Below, in pieces: positions 36,299 to 46,319 of a stretch of 64,000 nucleotides of DNA; the stretch's first letter is position 1, and each line of letters begins with the position of its first letter. The position numbers and the translations under genes were made by a program. Origin of the DNA: Uloborus plumipes (lineage: Eukaryota; Arthropoda; Arachnida; Araneae; Uloboridae); assembly GCA_038373865.1 (NCBI GenBank), contig JAXGGA010001020.1, forward strand, positions 109,320 through 173,319, given 5' to 3'. Under the pieces are notes generated by a model. The model saw only the letters and a program-made list of their open reading frames with translations, was not told the origin of the DNA and searched no databases.

Positions 36299-37732
36299 CA
36301 GGGTGTCTATAAATGATGGACCCGATTTTAAAAAATCATATTTTCAAAAGTTCTCGACGGAATAAAATAATTAATGCGTAAAAATAACGAGAAAAGCTCG
36401 AAGTTTTTTTTATTACTAACAGATGGCAGCACATTTACGATCGCTGACAGTAAGAAGCCCAAAATGGCGACAGTGACTGAGAAGAGTTTTTGTGTGTTGG
36501 AGTACGCAAGGGTTTTTTCGACTACTACTGTCCAACGTGCTTTTAGAATTCAATACGGTAAAGAATCACCAACTAGGAAAAGCATTTTGCGATGGTATAA
36601 GCAGTTTAAAGAAACAGGTTGCTTGTGCAAAAAGAAAAGCAGCGGCCGGCCAAGCCTTTCGAACGACGCAGTGGAGAAGGTGAGGGAGAGTTTTGTTCGC
36701 AGCCCGCAGAAGTCGACGAGAGTTGCCGGCCTAGAATTAAGAATGCCACATCAAACGGTATGGAAAGTTTTGCGTACAAAATTACAGTTTAAACCGTATC
36801 GTTTACAGTTGCTGCAACAAATAACAGAAAATGATAAAGTGCGTCGATTAGACTTTTGTGAACGCATGCTAATGGAATTACAAAATCCTAATTTTGGCAA
36901 AAAATTGGTATTTTCAGATGAATCGACATTCCATTTATCAGGACATGTTAATCGTCACAATGTCAGAGTGTGGGGAAGTGAAAATCCTCATCAATTTCAA
37001 CAGTTTATGAGAGATTCACCCAAAGTAAACGTTTTCTCTGCAATGTCGTGTGAAAAAATTTATGGGCCTTTTTTCTTCGGTGAAAAAACTGTCACAGGTG
37101 ATAATTATCTCGACATGCTGGAAATTTGGTTATTTCTGCAACTGCTTGAGGACAGTCCAGATTTTATCTTCCAACAAGATGGAGCACCTCCTCATTGGTC
37201 TTTGTCGGTTCGTAGTTACTTAAACAATTTGCTTCCACAAAGATGGATAGGCCGTGCGTGTGACGATGATTTAACGTTATTAACTTGGCCACCAAGATCT
37301 CCTGACCTAACCCCATGCGATTTCTTTCTATGGGGTTACGTCAAAGACCGTGTTTTCGTACAGCCAATGCCGAACACACTCCCAGAATTGAAACAACGCA
37401 TTTCTGCAGCAATACAAACCATTACCAGAAACATGTTACAAAATGTGTGGAATGAACTAGATTATCGATTGGACGTATGCCGTGTGACAAAAGGGTCCCA
37501 TATTGAACATTTATAAGGTAAAAAATACACTATCTGTTAGTAATAAAAAAAACTTCTGTAATAAAAAATAAAAAAATCTGTAATGAAAAAGTAATAAAAA
37601 AATACTATCTGTTAGTAATAAAAAAAACTTCGAGCTTTTCTCGTTATTTTTACGCATTAATTATTTTATTTCGTCGAGAACTTTTGAAAATATGATTTTT
37701 TAAAATCGGGTCCATCATTTATAGACACCCTG
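36299..37732. mobile_element. Intact mariner-like transposon
   Basis: Inverted termini of 126 bp (CAGGGTGTCTATAAATGATG...) at 36299-36424 and 37607-37732 differ, by my reading, at a single base. TA flanks at 36297-36298 and 37733-37734. A second partial copy of the inner terminus lies at about 37528-37556. It carries an uninterrupted transposase and is the youngest-looking element in the window. Confidence 0.95.
36464..37516 (+). CDS. mariner-like transposase, apparently intact, DD(46)D spacing
   Basis: Cuts and pastes its own element. I take the ATG at 36464 (MATVTEKSFCVLEYARVF), giving 350 residues; the in-frame ATG at 36374 lies inside the terminal inverted repeat. Residues ~1-110 form the DUF4817-type helix-turn-helix region (TTVQRAFRIQYGK; MPHQTVWKVLRTKL). 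Catalytic residues are FSDESTFH (first D), FQQDGAPPHW (second D) and SPDLTPCDFFLWG (third D). Counting from the second to the third Asp gives 46 intervening residues; an RACDDDLTLLT segment is longer than in DD41D relatives. There are no stops or frameshifts. With near-identical termini and TA flanks this could still be active, but activity is not shown by sequence. Confidence 0.9.
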   Translation: MATVTEKSFCVLEYARVFSTTTVQRAFRIQYGKESPTRKSILRWYKQFKETGCLCKKKSSGRPSLSNDAVEKVRESFVRSPQKSTRVAGLELRMPHQTVWKVLRTKLQFKPYRLQLLQQITENDKVRRLDFCERMLMELQNPNFGKKLVFSDESTFHLSGHVNRHNVRVWGSENPHQFQQFMRDSPKVNVFSAMSCEKIYGPFFFGEKTVTGDNYLDMLEIWLFLQLLEDSPDFIFQQDGAPPHWSLSVRSYLNNLLPQRWIGRACDDDLTLLTWPPRSPDLTPCDFFLWGYVKDRVFVQPMPNTLPELKQRISAAIQTITRNMLQNVWNELDYRLDVCRVTKGSHIEHL

Positions 37733-37734
37733 TA

Positions 37735-38374
37735 GATATGTGATTTCCATATATGATAAAAATGGTGTTTAAGTTATGTTTTGGTCAAAAATGAAGACAA
37801 AAACGTGAAAGTCACTTTCCTCCACTCATTCCTACCACGACCTTTTCCTTCATTTTTCATATACATCAGTACCTGATATGCTTTGGATACCTTGTTTCTA
37901 CCCAGGCATTATTTGCAAAGTAAAACCCATTACACGAACGGGTGAGACATATACTCTACTAGCTGAAGAAAAGAAAAAGATTGGAAAGATTTTGCAGCTT
38001 GGAGACTAAAACATCGAAAAAACGTATGATATGGTTGACGTTTTCTTTTACTAAAAATAAGTTTATGAATTTTTTTATTTTTTTTTTTGAAATTTTTTAT
38101 TATATTAATTTCATTTAAACTTTATGTAACTCATTGGACGTGTTTACATAACTATTAGCAGTTTATTTTTCGTTCCCTGCACTATTTTTTTTAGTTTTTT
38201 TCATATGCACAAAACTTGTCCTCCTTGTATCATTTGATCCCATCAAGATCCCATTTTAAAACTTGGTGTGATGTGAGAAGATAATATTAAGTAATTTTGT
38301 AAATTTTTTCAGAATTTTAAAATTTGAAAAATTTAAGTTGAAAAAAACATATAATTAAATTTTAAATTACCATG
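37735..38374. other. Interior of the GGGTCATTCC element, right of the mariner
   Basis: No gene recognised. It is AT-rich and continues the sequence interrupted by the mariner; the right arm of the host element begins near 38375. Confidence 0.4.
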
Positions 38375-39105
38375 AGCAGTGGCTGAAAAATGCCACAATT
38401 CTCTTTCATATTAGCATAGATTTAAAAAATTCTTTTTATTTTTATACTGTACGGCTGCCCCATCTGAGATATACATATCTTTGTTCAACCCATTCTCTAG
38501 TTTAGATTATAAAAAGTATTTAATTATAATATTTTACCCCTTATGGAAATATTTCATCTTTTTTTATAGATAAAAAAATTTATTATTCAGTACAATACTC
38601 CAATTTTTCTCAGATATGTGAAACTTATCCTCCCTATATCATATGATCCCATCAAGATCCCATTCTGAAACTTGGTGAGAGGTGAAAGGATAATACAAAG
38701 TAATTTTGGGAATTTTTTCAGAATTTTAAAATTGTCCGTTTTTGAGAAATTTAAATTTTAAAATTAAATTTAATTAAATTTAAAATTTAATATTTTCTAA
38801 CATCATCAAGTTGCACATCAAATTAAAGCACATTTAAAGAGCTTTAAAACAAGACCAAATTCAAGCTTGTATCTTTTATGGTTTCTGAGAAAATGAGCAT
38901 TAACCGGCTCAAAGTGTGGCATTTTTTAATGAAAATTTGAATAATTAATCATTAATAACTTTTGAATGAAGTGAAAGAAAAAATTTTTTCTATGGTTTTT
39001 GTTCATAACTAGGTTAAATCTCTTCATGTACCAAGTTTCATACAAATCTGTGACGGGCCGTCCTAAAATTGTACCAAATTGTGTTGATTTGACGTGGAAT
39101 GACCC

Positions 39106-40341
39106 AGCAGCTTCATCTTCCACAATTTCTATAAAAAAGCTTATTTTCTTGGGATTTCATCTCCTGTATTTTTTAATGAACAAATTTTAAATTTCTCCAT
39201 ATTTACAGCATACGTATCATTCCTACCGAAAAACCTTTTTCGGGGATTCCCGTTTTCAAACAGCAATTCTAACTCTTTCATTTTAACCATGTCACTTTTA
39301 CTCACAAATAATCAGTTTATCTTCAATTCTTGTTTTTTTAATTCCTGAAATAATTCCTATGCATTAATTACCAAAGCTGCCCATGTAAAACGCTGCTCCA
39401 CACGTTGTACTAAACATGAGGGCACTTTCCATGATCCAATGTCATAAAACTCCATTACCTGTAGATGCTGGAGGCAGTTAGGGTCATATCTGTTTTTTAA
39501 GTGAGCAACAGCTCCAATGTTCATAGAAAAACTTATTGCACAGTGACACCGCACATAGCTTTAAAATCATTTAAAATTCTTTCATTGAAGATGTTGACTT
39601 CACATGTCGATTACTTACCTCGCAAATTACAGCATAAAATGTTGACCCCAAATTTACCATTAAAAAACTGTTTTGAAAAAAAAATTGACAGCAGTATAAA
39701 TGTCACACTAATTAATTAATAATAATAAGATGTTCAATAAATTAATTTGTTTCTAAAATAAACTGTTTGGTTAAGATTTACGCTTTTCTTGAACAGTCAT
39801 GTTATGTTAGTCACACACAATGATGTTATGTTAGTCACAAGTCCTATGGTTAGAAAAAAGGAAATTCTTTATGAACAACCTTATCAACCTAACTGTGCCC
39901 ATAACATAAAAGAGATCAGGAGAAAAAATGTAAAAAATATTATTTCCAGAAGGTAATAACTAAATTAATTCATGTTTTCGTGACTAACATAACAAGTAAA
40001 TCAGACTGAATAGTTACTAACTTTGCAATATTTATTTTATGATAAAACAAAAAATATTATATACTGCTGTAAAGCAAAAGAATCATGCTTCAATAATTAA
40101 AAAAAAATTCATTATTATTTGCAGTTTTTTTAACTATATATGAATATGAAAAGTTAGAAAAATATGCGTTGTTTTGGGTAACTGCATATCTTATCTTTAC
40201 AGCCATTTTGTAGGTGTTTAGAGTAATATTTTGTGAGAACTGAGGTTAAACTCTAAAAATTTGAAAAATTATCTTTAAAATGATATATCACACGATGTAT
40301 ATATTTGAAGATGAAAAAATCATGTCTAGGTTGACATTTAC
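39106..40341. other. Right part of the GGGTAATTCCAT element
   Basis: AT-rich with the inverted and direct GTGACTAACATAAC copies at 39801, 39825 and 39980. No coding sequence was recognised; frames such as 39357-39554 have no recognisable domain. Confidence 0.4.
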
Positions 40342-41506
40342 ATGGAATTACCCTCCCCCCAAAACTCCATCATAGATTCAAATATTGCAAAACTCAAATG
40401 TATCATCTAAAAGCTCTTTAAAAGAGCTATTTAGAAAGATTTAATTTTTCTTTCTAAGGTCAAGGGGCCACCTGTGATGACGTCATCAAAATGGCCGCTT
40501 TTACCGGTAAATACGTTTGTTTAACTCCCCCTAAAACTCCATCATAGATTCAAATATTACAAAACTCAAATATATCATCTGAAAGCTCTTTGAAAGAGCT
40601 ATTTAGAAAGATTTAATTTTTCTTTCTGAGGTCAAGGTCTCACCTGTAATGACGTCATCAAAATGGCCTCAAATGACGTCATCACAGGTGGGCCCTTGAC
40701 CTTAGGAAGAAATATTAAATCTTTCTAGATAGCTCTTTTAAAGAGCTTTTAGATGATATATTTGCGTTTTGCAATATTTGAATCTATGATGGAGTTTTAG
40801 GGGGAGTTAAGCAAACGTATTTACCTGTAAAAGCGGCCATCTTGATGACGTCAGTACAGGTGGGACCTTGACCTCATAAAGAAAAATTAAGTCTTTCTAA
40901 ATAGCTCTTTTAAAGAGCTTTCAGATGATATATTTGAGTTTTGCAATATTTGAATCTATGATGGAGTTTTAAGCAGTTAAACGAACGTATTTACTTGTAA
41001 AAGCGGCCATTTTGATGACGTCATCACAGGTGAGCCCTTGATCTCCAAAAGAAAAATTAAATCTTTCTAAATAGACCTTTTAAAGCGCTTTCAGATGATA
41101 TAGTTGAGTTTTTAAATATTTAAATCTATAATGGAGTTTTAGGGGGAATTAAACAAACGTATTTACCTGTAAAAGCGGCCATTTTGATGACGTCATTACA
41201 GGTGGGCCCTTGACCTCAGAAAGAAAAATTAAATCTTTCTAAATAGCTCTTTCAAAGAGCTTTCAGATGATACTTTTGAGTCTTGCAATATTTCAATCTA
41301 TGATGGAGTTTTAGGCAATTAAACGAACGTATTTACCTGTAAAAGCGGCCATCTTGATGACGTCATCACGGGAGTTCATGACCCCTGATCAAGTGTCTCC
41401 CGGCAGTTTTTTGTTCTTATATATGTACATAAGCTCTGTATCAAATTTCACACTGGTATCCGGAAGTGAAATATTTCGGCTGTTTTTGTCACTAACTCCA
41501 CAGACT

Positions 41507-41595
41507 AGTAGTCTCCACAGGGGCGCCAGCTATCCGACTTCTTAGGAACAAGGTGCAGCGGAGAAGCCCAAGGTCCTTCGGAACGGCGAGTAGTA
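41507..41595 (-). pseudogene. Gypsy reverse transcriptase fragment
   Basis: The minus strand encodes PWASPLHLVPKK and SWRPCGDY, the opening motif of Ty3/gypsy reverse transcriptase. It continues the frame that stops at 43212 on the other side of a 1.6-kb insertion, and resumes at 33272 beyond the foldback. Confidence 0.8.
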
Positions 41596-43211
41596 CAGTC
41601 ATAGAAAAAAAAACGAAACACTCGCTCGTATTCGAAGACTATTAACACTAGAGACACGTGTAATATGTTATTTTTTCAGGAATAATGTGCTCTATAAATT
41701 TCTGCAAGTAAATTGTTGTTAAGGGGTCGTCTTCATATAAAAATCGGCATCAACTTTAAAATTTTCTACGAAAACCCCCCTTTTTTATCGCATATTTGTG
41801 ATCAGCAATATCATTTAACTTTGTATACCAAATCGTTTTAAATTTGCTCCAGCCGTTGCTTCGCAATTGAACTGAGAAAACACCGTCCCGTAATGTTAAA
41901 AATATTTTTAATACTTGGGCATATAATACCTAAACTACGATAGGTACGGCAAAGTTTGTTTTTTTATATTAAAGTATGAACCAACCCAACAATAAAAACG
42001 TCATTAACTTCCTCTCAGATAAAATTTTGAATTTTTTATGAATTTTGAAATTAATATTTGAAAAAATGATGATCTGGAACCATATAATATTTTGATGGAA
42101 AAACAATCTAGAAGGGGTTTCAAAGGAGAGTCCAAAATGGGAGCTCAAAATATCCAGTAGTTTTTGAGATATGCTAAAAGAACCATTTTTAGGGACCATA
42201 TACAACTGTGCAAACTGGAACAATAGCAGGGAATTTCTATGCAAAGAAAGAGGAATATGCTTATCCACCAGTTGCAGAACATGCTCAGCGTTTTTATATG
42301 GTGTTTAGTTTTCAACAGTTATAATATGTTGAAAGCGAAATGCTAATAAAACTGCTGAGTATATTTTAAAACTGGTAGACAATCCAATTTTTTGTCCATT
42401 AGTCAGAAGTCTGCATTCATGCAACATGTAGCAATTCAGAAAACTTTTTACGTGGACACTTGATTTTCATGGAAAACTGTGGTGTCTCGGAAGGTTATTT
42501 GGAATAATTTGTAACGATTAGACGTTTTTTTAAATTCTGAGCCACGGTTTTAACATTTTTGCCAATCCTAACACAGTAGTTTATATAAATACAAGAGGTT
42601 ACTTTTAAGTTGTAACCTCTCTCCAAAAGGTGTGTGCTGCAACGGTTAGTGCGTAGCTAAAAGTATGCATCCATCTTTGTTTAATCAAAAAATAGAATGT
42701 TGCGTTTTTCCCTTGAACTCTACACAGTAGGGTTTTCTCTTCCAAATTTCAAAAAAATATTATAACTTTAACAAAACCCGAGAATTTTTAATTAATTACG
42801 AAAAGCAAACGAATGATTGCGAGTAGCTTTAGGTAATTTAATCGAAAAAATATGATTTGTCTACTCTTTGTAAATTTCGACCTTGAAAGTAGCCTTTTAC
42901 ATGTGGTGGTGGTCCTTACATCTTTGGTCGGTCATAACTTTTGTTCTACTGGTCCTAAAGTGATGCCGCTTGGTACCCTGCGTACTTTTGGCCCTCCGCA
43001 CCTAATTATGTAACCAAATGTAGGGGTTCCCATTTGAAAATTCAGCCTTTGAGTACATTTCACTTTGTATATAGCCCCTTAGCAAAATTTTACTCACATA
43101 GTTTTAAAGAAGACGTTAATCCATGTCAGAAGACATCTTTCTTTTGTTCTTGGCAAATATAGCAGCCGAATAATTCAGAGTGTTTCGTTTTTTTTTTTTT
43201 TTCTATGACTG
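41596..43211. mobile_element. 1.6-kb mariner-like non-autonomous element
   Basis: Ends CAGTCATAGAAAAAAAAACG (41596) and its near-complement at 43211, flanked by TA (41594-41595, 43212-43213). The interior is AT-rich without a transposase. It interrupts gypsy reverse transcriptase between EGT and RRSEG. Confidence 0.75.
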
Positions 43212-44037
43212 TACCTTCTTTTACCATTGCGTCGAACTCGGCTTTGGCAATTTTAAGGCGGTCCGGAGCAAGACGACGTGTGCGACAGAACACTGGAGGT
43301 CCGGGGGTAGTACGGATGAAGTGCATAGTAGAGTGCCGGACTTCACGTATCGTTCCGGCTGGTCGAACTAGCTCGGGGAAATCTTTTAAGATTGTATAAA
43401 AATGGTTAAAATCACCCTGAAGAAGCTTCACGCTCGGCTGTGCAGAATTTAAGGGTTGGCCAGAAGTGGAAAGTCCAGTGATGCCGTCGATTAAGCGCTT
43501 ATAACGACAGTCCGGTAGCAAATGATAATAAGCTAGAAAGTCTGAGCCGATGATTGGAAGGGAAACGTCGGCCACCACGAAACGCCAGGAAAAACTCCTG
43601 CGCAGGTTGAAGTCCAATTGCAGCGTCACTGTTCCATATGTGTTAATTGACGAATCATTAGCTGCACACAGGCGAAAGTTGGGGTCCGGAGTTCGCGATG
43701 ACACAAGAGAAGCGGGATAAACGCAAAGGTCACTTCCGGTGTCGATAAGGTATCTCTGCTTGGTGAGGCGATCCGTAACAAGTAGGCGACTTCCGTTTGA
43801 TTGGCAGCTTGTAGTCGCCACTAAGGACTGCCGCTGAAGTTTCCCTGAAAGGCGCATGGCTGTGTGCACCGACGAGCCTTCTCCCGAAAACGCTGGTGGT
43901 AATAGCAGATTGCTGGGTCGGGAGAATGACGAGCGGGGAAATTTCGATAGCTGCGAGGTTGGCGTGACTTTGATCTGCTGCGATTCGAAGACTGGAAACT
44001 GGAAACTGGTTTTTAGCTCGGTGACATGAAGTGACAA
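43212..44037 (-). pseudogene. Gypsy gag C-terminus, protease and start of reverse transcriptase
   Basis: One minus-strand frame contains the retropepsin active site (YLIDTGSDLCVYP), a flap-like stretch and IIGSDFL, then TTPGPPVFCRTRRL..DRLKIAKAEFD, the linker into reverse transcriptase. In an overlapping frame (about 43840-44000) the DNA encodes SNRSRSKSRQ and a zinc knuckle CYYHQRF...ARRC...PC, the end of gag. A 7-bp tandem duplication (TGGAAAC, 43993-44006) shifts gag out of frame just before it. This belongs to a long-dead Ty3/gypsy retrotransposon, not a host protease. Confidence 0.8.
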
Positions 44038-44299
44038 TTGATGTACTTGTTACGTGTCCCAGTCGTTTTGCCAAAATCCCCCTGAGACTTTGCTTATCAT
44101 GCCGGGTCTACACTCTTCCGAGGCCCTCCCGAGAGACCACGTGACAGACCGAGAGCAAGAATATACAGCGGTCCCTCGTGTCGCTCTCGAGAAGCCTCCT
44201 CTCGCCCTCTCGTGCCTCGCGATGTCTCCGCTTGTTGTCGGTCTCTTGGGCACGAGGCAAAGGAGACCCCCCGCGTAGGTTGCTCCGCTCGCGGCCAAA

Positions 44300-45494
44300 G
44301 AGGGACAGCGTGTCAGCCATTTTGTTTCACCCCTTATTCAGAATCGATATCATGATTGTTGATTGTAAATGATAGTCATATTTAATGTAGAAAATGCAAT
44401 CAAAAGCAATGACATCCCCCCCTCCCTTTAAATTATTTATGCTAAAAACAGTTCAAGTCGTTTTGTATCGAAACGAAATGCAATACTTCATGTATCTATT
44501 GCTATTTTATATTTTTGTGAAAATTATTAATAATCTTAAGTCTAAAAACACAAAATAAATATTACTTCATAAATGTGTAAAAAATTTTCAAATTATATAG
44601 AGCTTTTTACCGCAAAAAAAAAAAAGGTTTCGGCTGTAAAATAGGTCAATAAAGGTTCTTAAAGATGCGTTTAAGTAGTTAAAATTTTATACATTTAATA
44701 CAAGAGTATTGACACTTTTTTAGCAAAATTTTAGGTTATATTTATATAGCACATTACTCAAAAATGAAAATGCTCATTTTAAATAAATAAATAAATAAAA
44801 TAAAAACATAAATATTCTTTATTTTTCCAAACATCAAAGAATATGTATGTTCTGAAGAAGGCAAAAAAAAAAAAAAAGAGGGGGAAGTAAAATTCTATAT
44901 ACCTGATAACTTATCGTTTGCACTTTTAGTTGGCTAAAACTGTCTTTAATTTTGATGATATTTGACATTAAAAAACTATTTGATTGAAAAAAAGTCAAAA
45001 GTAAACGAATAAAAAGTGTGATCTAGAAAATATCTCACATCAATTTTGAAGAATTATATAACAAACAAAAAATTACTTTTGCACTACAATACGGAAAGTA
45101 AATAAATACAGAAAGAGAATTTAAGCAGCTTTTTCTCAGATAAATTTTGTTTTCAGAAACACAGTACGCACATTTTTTTCTGAATTAAAAAATAAGTTCC
45201 TTGTAGCCTTCAAAAGGCGTGTGCGGTGTAGCGTACATAGACTTAGGTGCGCCCACCTGCAAGATTTGTAAGTGCGCCCCTCCCCCCTAGAAGAAAATTA
45301 TATGTAACTCTAAAAAATATATTTTCAGTGTGACTCATAGTGCTATTTTATCGTGCGCCCTCAGATATCTTGCCCCCCCCCCCCGCGCCGAGGGATCTGT
45401 GGGGTACGCCACTTTGTGTACGCAATGTTTTATTTCATTTTGCGTTTGCAACATTTATTGTTATTATTTATGTATTATTATTTTTATGTATTTA
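44300..45494. other. AT-rich interior of the 6.1-kb element
   Basis: No gene recognised. Short C-rich tracts occur near 45285-45385 and an AAATA-type simple repeat near 44785-44805. The GC-rich end of the element at 44060-44330 is open in several frames but gives no domain. Confidence 0.35.
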
Positions 45495-46319
45495 CTAGCT
45501 GCCAGGGCAGCTAGATTAGCTTCCTGCGGCATGCTGATGCATAACGTCCCCCCTCTCTAACTTTTACCTCATTCTGAAATTATATTATTTGATATAATTT
45601 AATGTTCATTCGATTTCAAGACATACCACGCACGTGGCACGGCGTTGCACGGGCACTTCGTGCCCTGAAAGTAGTGAGAAAAAAAATTTAAGGAAACTAC
45701 TCCCCGCCAAGGCGGCTCGTTTACAGGCGCTTCACGCCTTTACTTTTTTCCTATATAAAAAAATCATTCGAATTATTGAGATGCTTCACGTCTTCAAGAT
45801 GGTGAGGAAAGTTTCAGTAAGTTCAGCTCGCTCAAAGAAAAAAAGCAGACATAGATACTCAGTTTTTAATATAAGTAGATGGCTCTTCAACAAATAAATG
45901 TTTCAAAATATTACCAGTAGCTAGCGATAAAAATTCTACGTAAGTGGCCCGCTTATGAATTTCGTGTTTGATTTAGTTAAGCCTTCATTCAAAATTCTCC
46001 TTCTCATTGTTATTATACTGTTTCATAGCAACGACGGTTTGCAAGAATGGATTTCATATTTAATCATTTATTAGGCTTAATCGCTTCAAACTTGACTACT
46101 TATTAATTGATATCTTCGCTAATTAAAATCGTATAATTATATCAATTGAAACTAATGAAGCCTGAAAAATTACCTATCTATCGGTACCTGGTTCGACTTT
46201 CAGGTCATTGGCGTTCAGGAGAAAGAAGCGTGACATAGAAAGATAGAAAGATAGTTAGAAAGAAAGATAGTTAGAAAGAAAGATAGTTAGAAAGATACTC
46301 AGTTTTTAATATAAGTAGA
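45495..46319 (-). mobile_element. Helitron-like element with two 5' ends
   Basis: On the minus strand the 5' end reads A|TCTACTTATATTAAAAACTG at 46319 and the 3' end reads ...CTAG|T at 45495, with host A and T outside, as expected for Helitrons. The 3' end is a 9-bp hairpin (CTAGCTGCC/GGCAGCTAG). The same 5' start recurs at 45879, so this is a tandem or nested pair. Further small hairpins with a CTTC loop lie near 45655, 45725 and 45781. An AGAAAGATAGTT simple repeat is at 46240-46295. Confidence 0.55.

Larger units (their letters stand above)
34818..39105. mobile_element. 4.3-kb inverted-arm element with GGGTCATTCCACGTCAA ends
   Basis: Left end GGGTCATTCCACGTCAAATC; the right end is its near-complement. 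Arms of about 700 bp (34818-35540 and 38375-39105) are inverted copies. Both arms contain a piece of the same transposase-like coding sequence, so the element is a head-to-head inverted duplication. It contains a hAT MITE and a mariner. Target duplication unclear. Confidence 0.75.
33975..40353. mobile_element. 6.4-kb element with GGGTAATTCCAT ends
   Basis: GGGTAATTCCAT at 33975-33986 and its complement at 40342-40353 are flanked by TCCC on both sides (33971-33974, 40354-40357), inserted in a 172-bp array unit. The subterminal zones contain the 14-mer GTGACTAACATAAC: four copies on the left (33988, 34169 variant, 34368, 34382) and three on the right (39801 and 39825 inverted, 39980 direct). 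No transposase of its own was recognised. Confidence 0.7.
33281..41506. mobile_element. Foldback element built from 172-bp tandem repeats
   Basis: Left-arm tandem units (about 33406-33974, resuming 40354-40672) face inverted units (40673-41400). Unit length is 170-172 bp. Each unit carries AAACTCCATCATAGATT, GGTCAAGGGCCCACCTG and, in ten cases, TGACGTCA. Ends are TTAGTCCGTGAAGTTAGTG (left, complement on right: TAGTCTGTGGAGTTAGTG). It sits inside gypsy reverse transcriptase coding sequence with about 5 bp (GACTA) duplicated; exact ends are uncertain by several bases. About 1.85 kb is its own; the rest is a nested insertion. Confidence 0.75.

Noticed and set aside
33406..41400. Evenly spaced repeats resembling a CRISPR array
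   Set aside because: The units are 172 bp, inverted on the other side, without unique spacers, in eukaryotic DNA; it is a foldback transposon.
43126..44037. A 303-codon protein with an aspartic-protease motif as a host gene
   Set aside because: Flanking gag and reverse transcriptase pieces, a frame-shifting heptamer and an end inside a transposon terminus show it is a gypsy relic.
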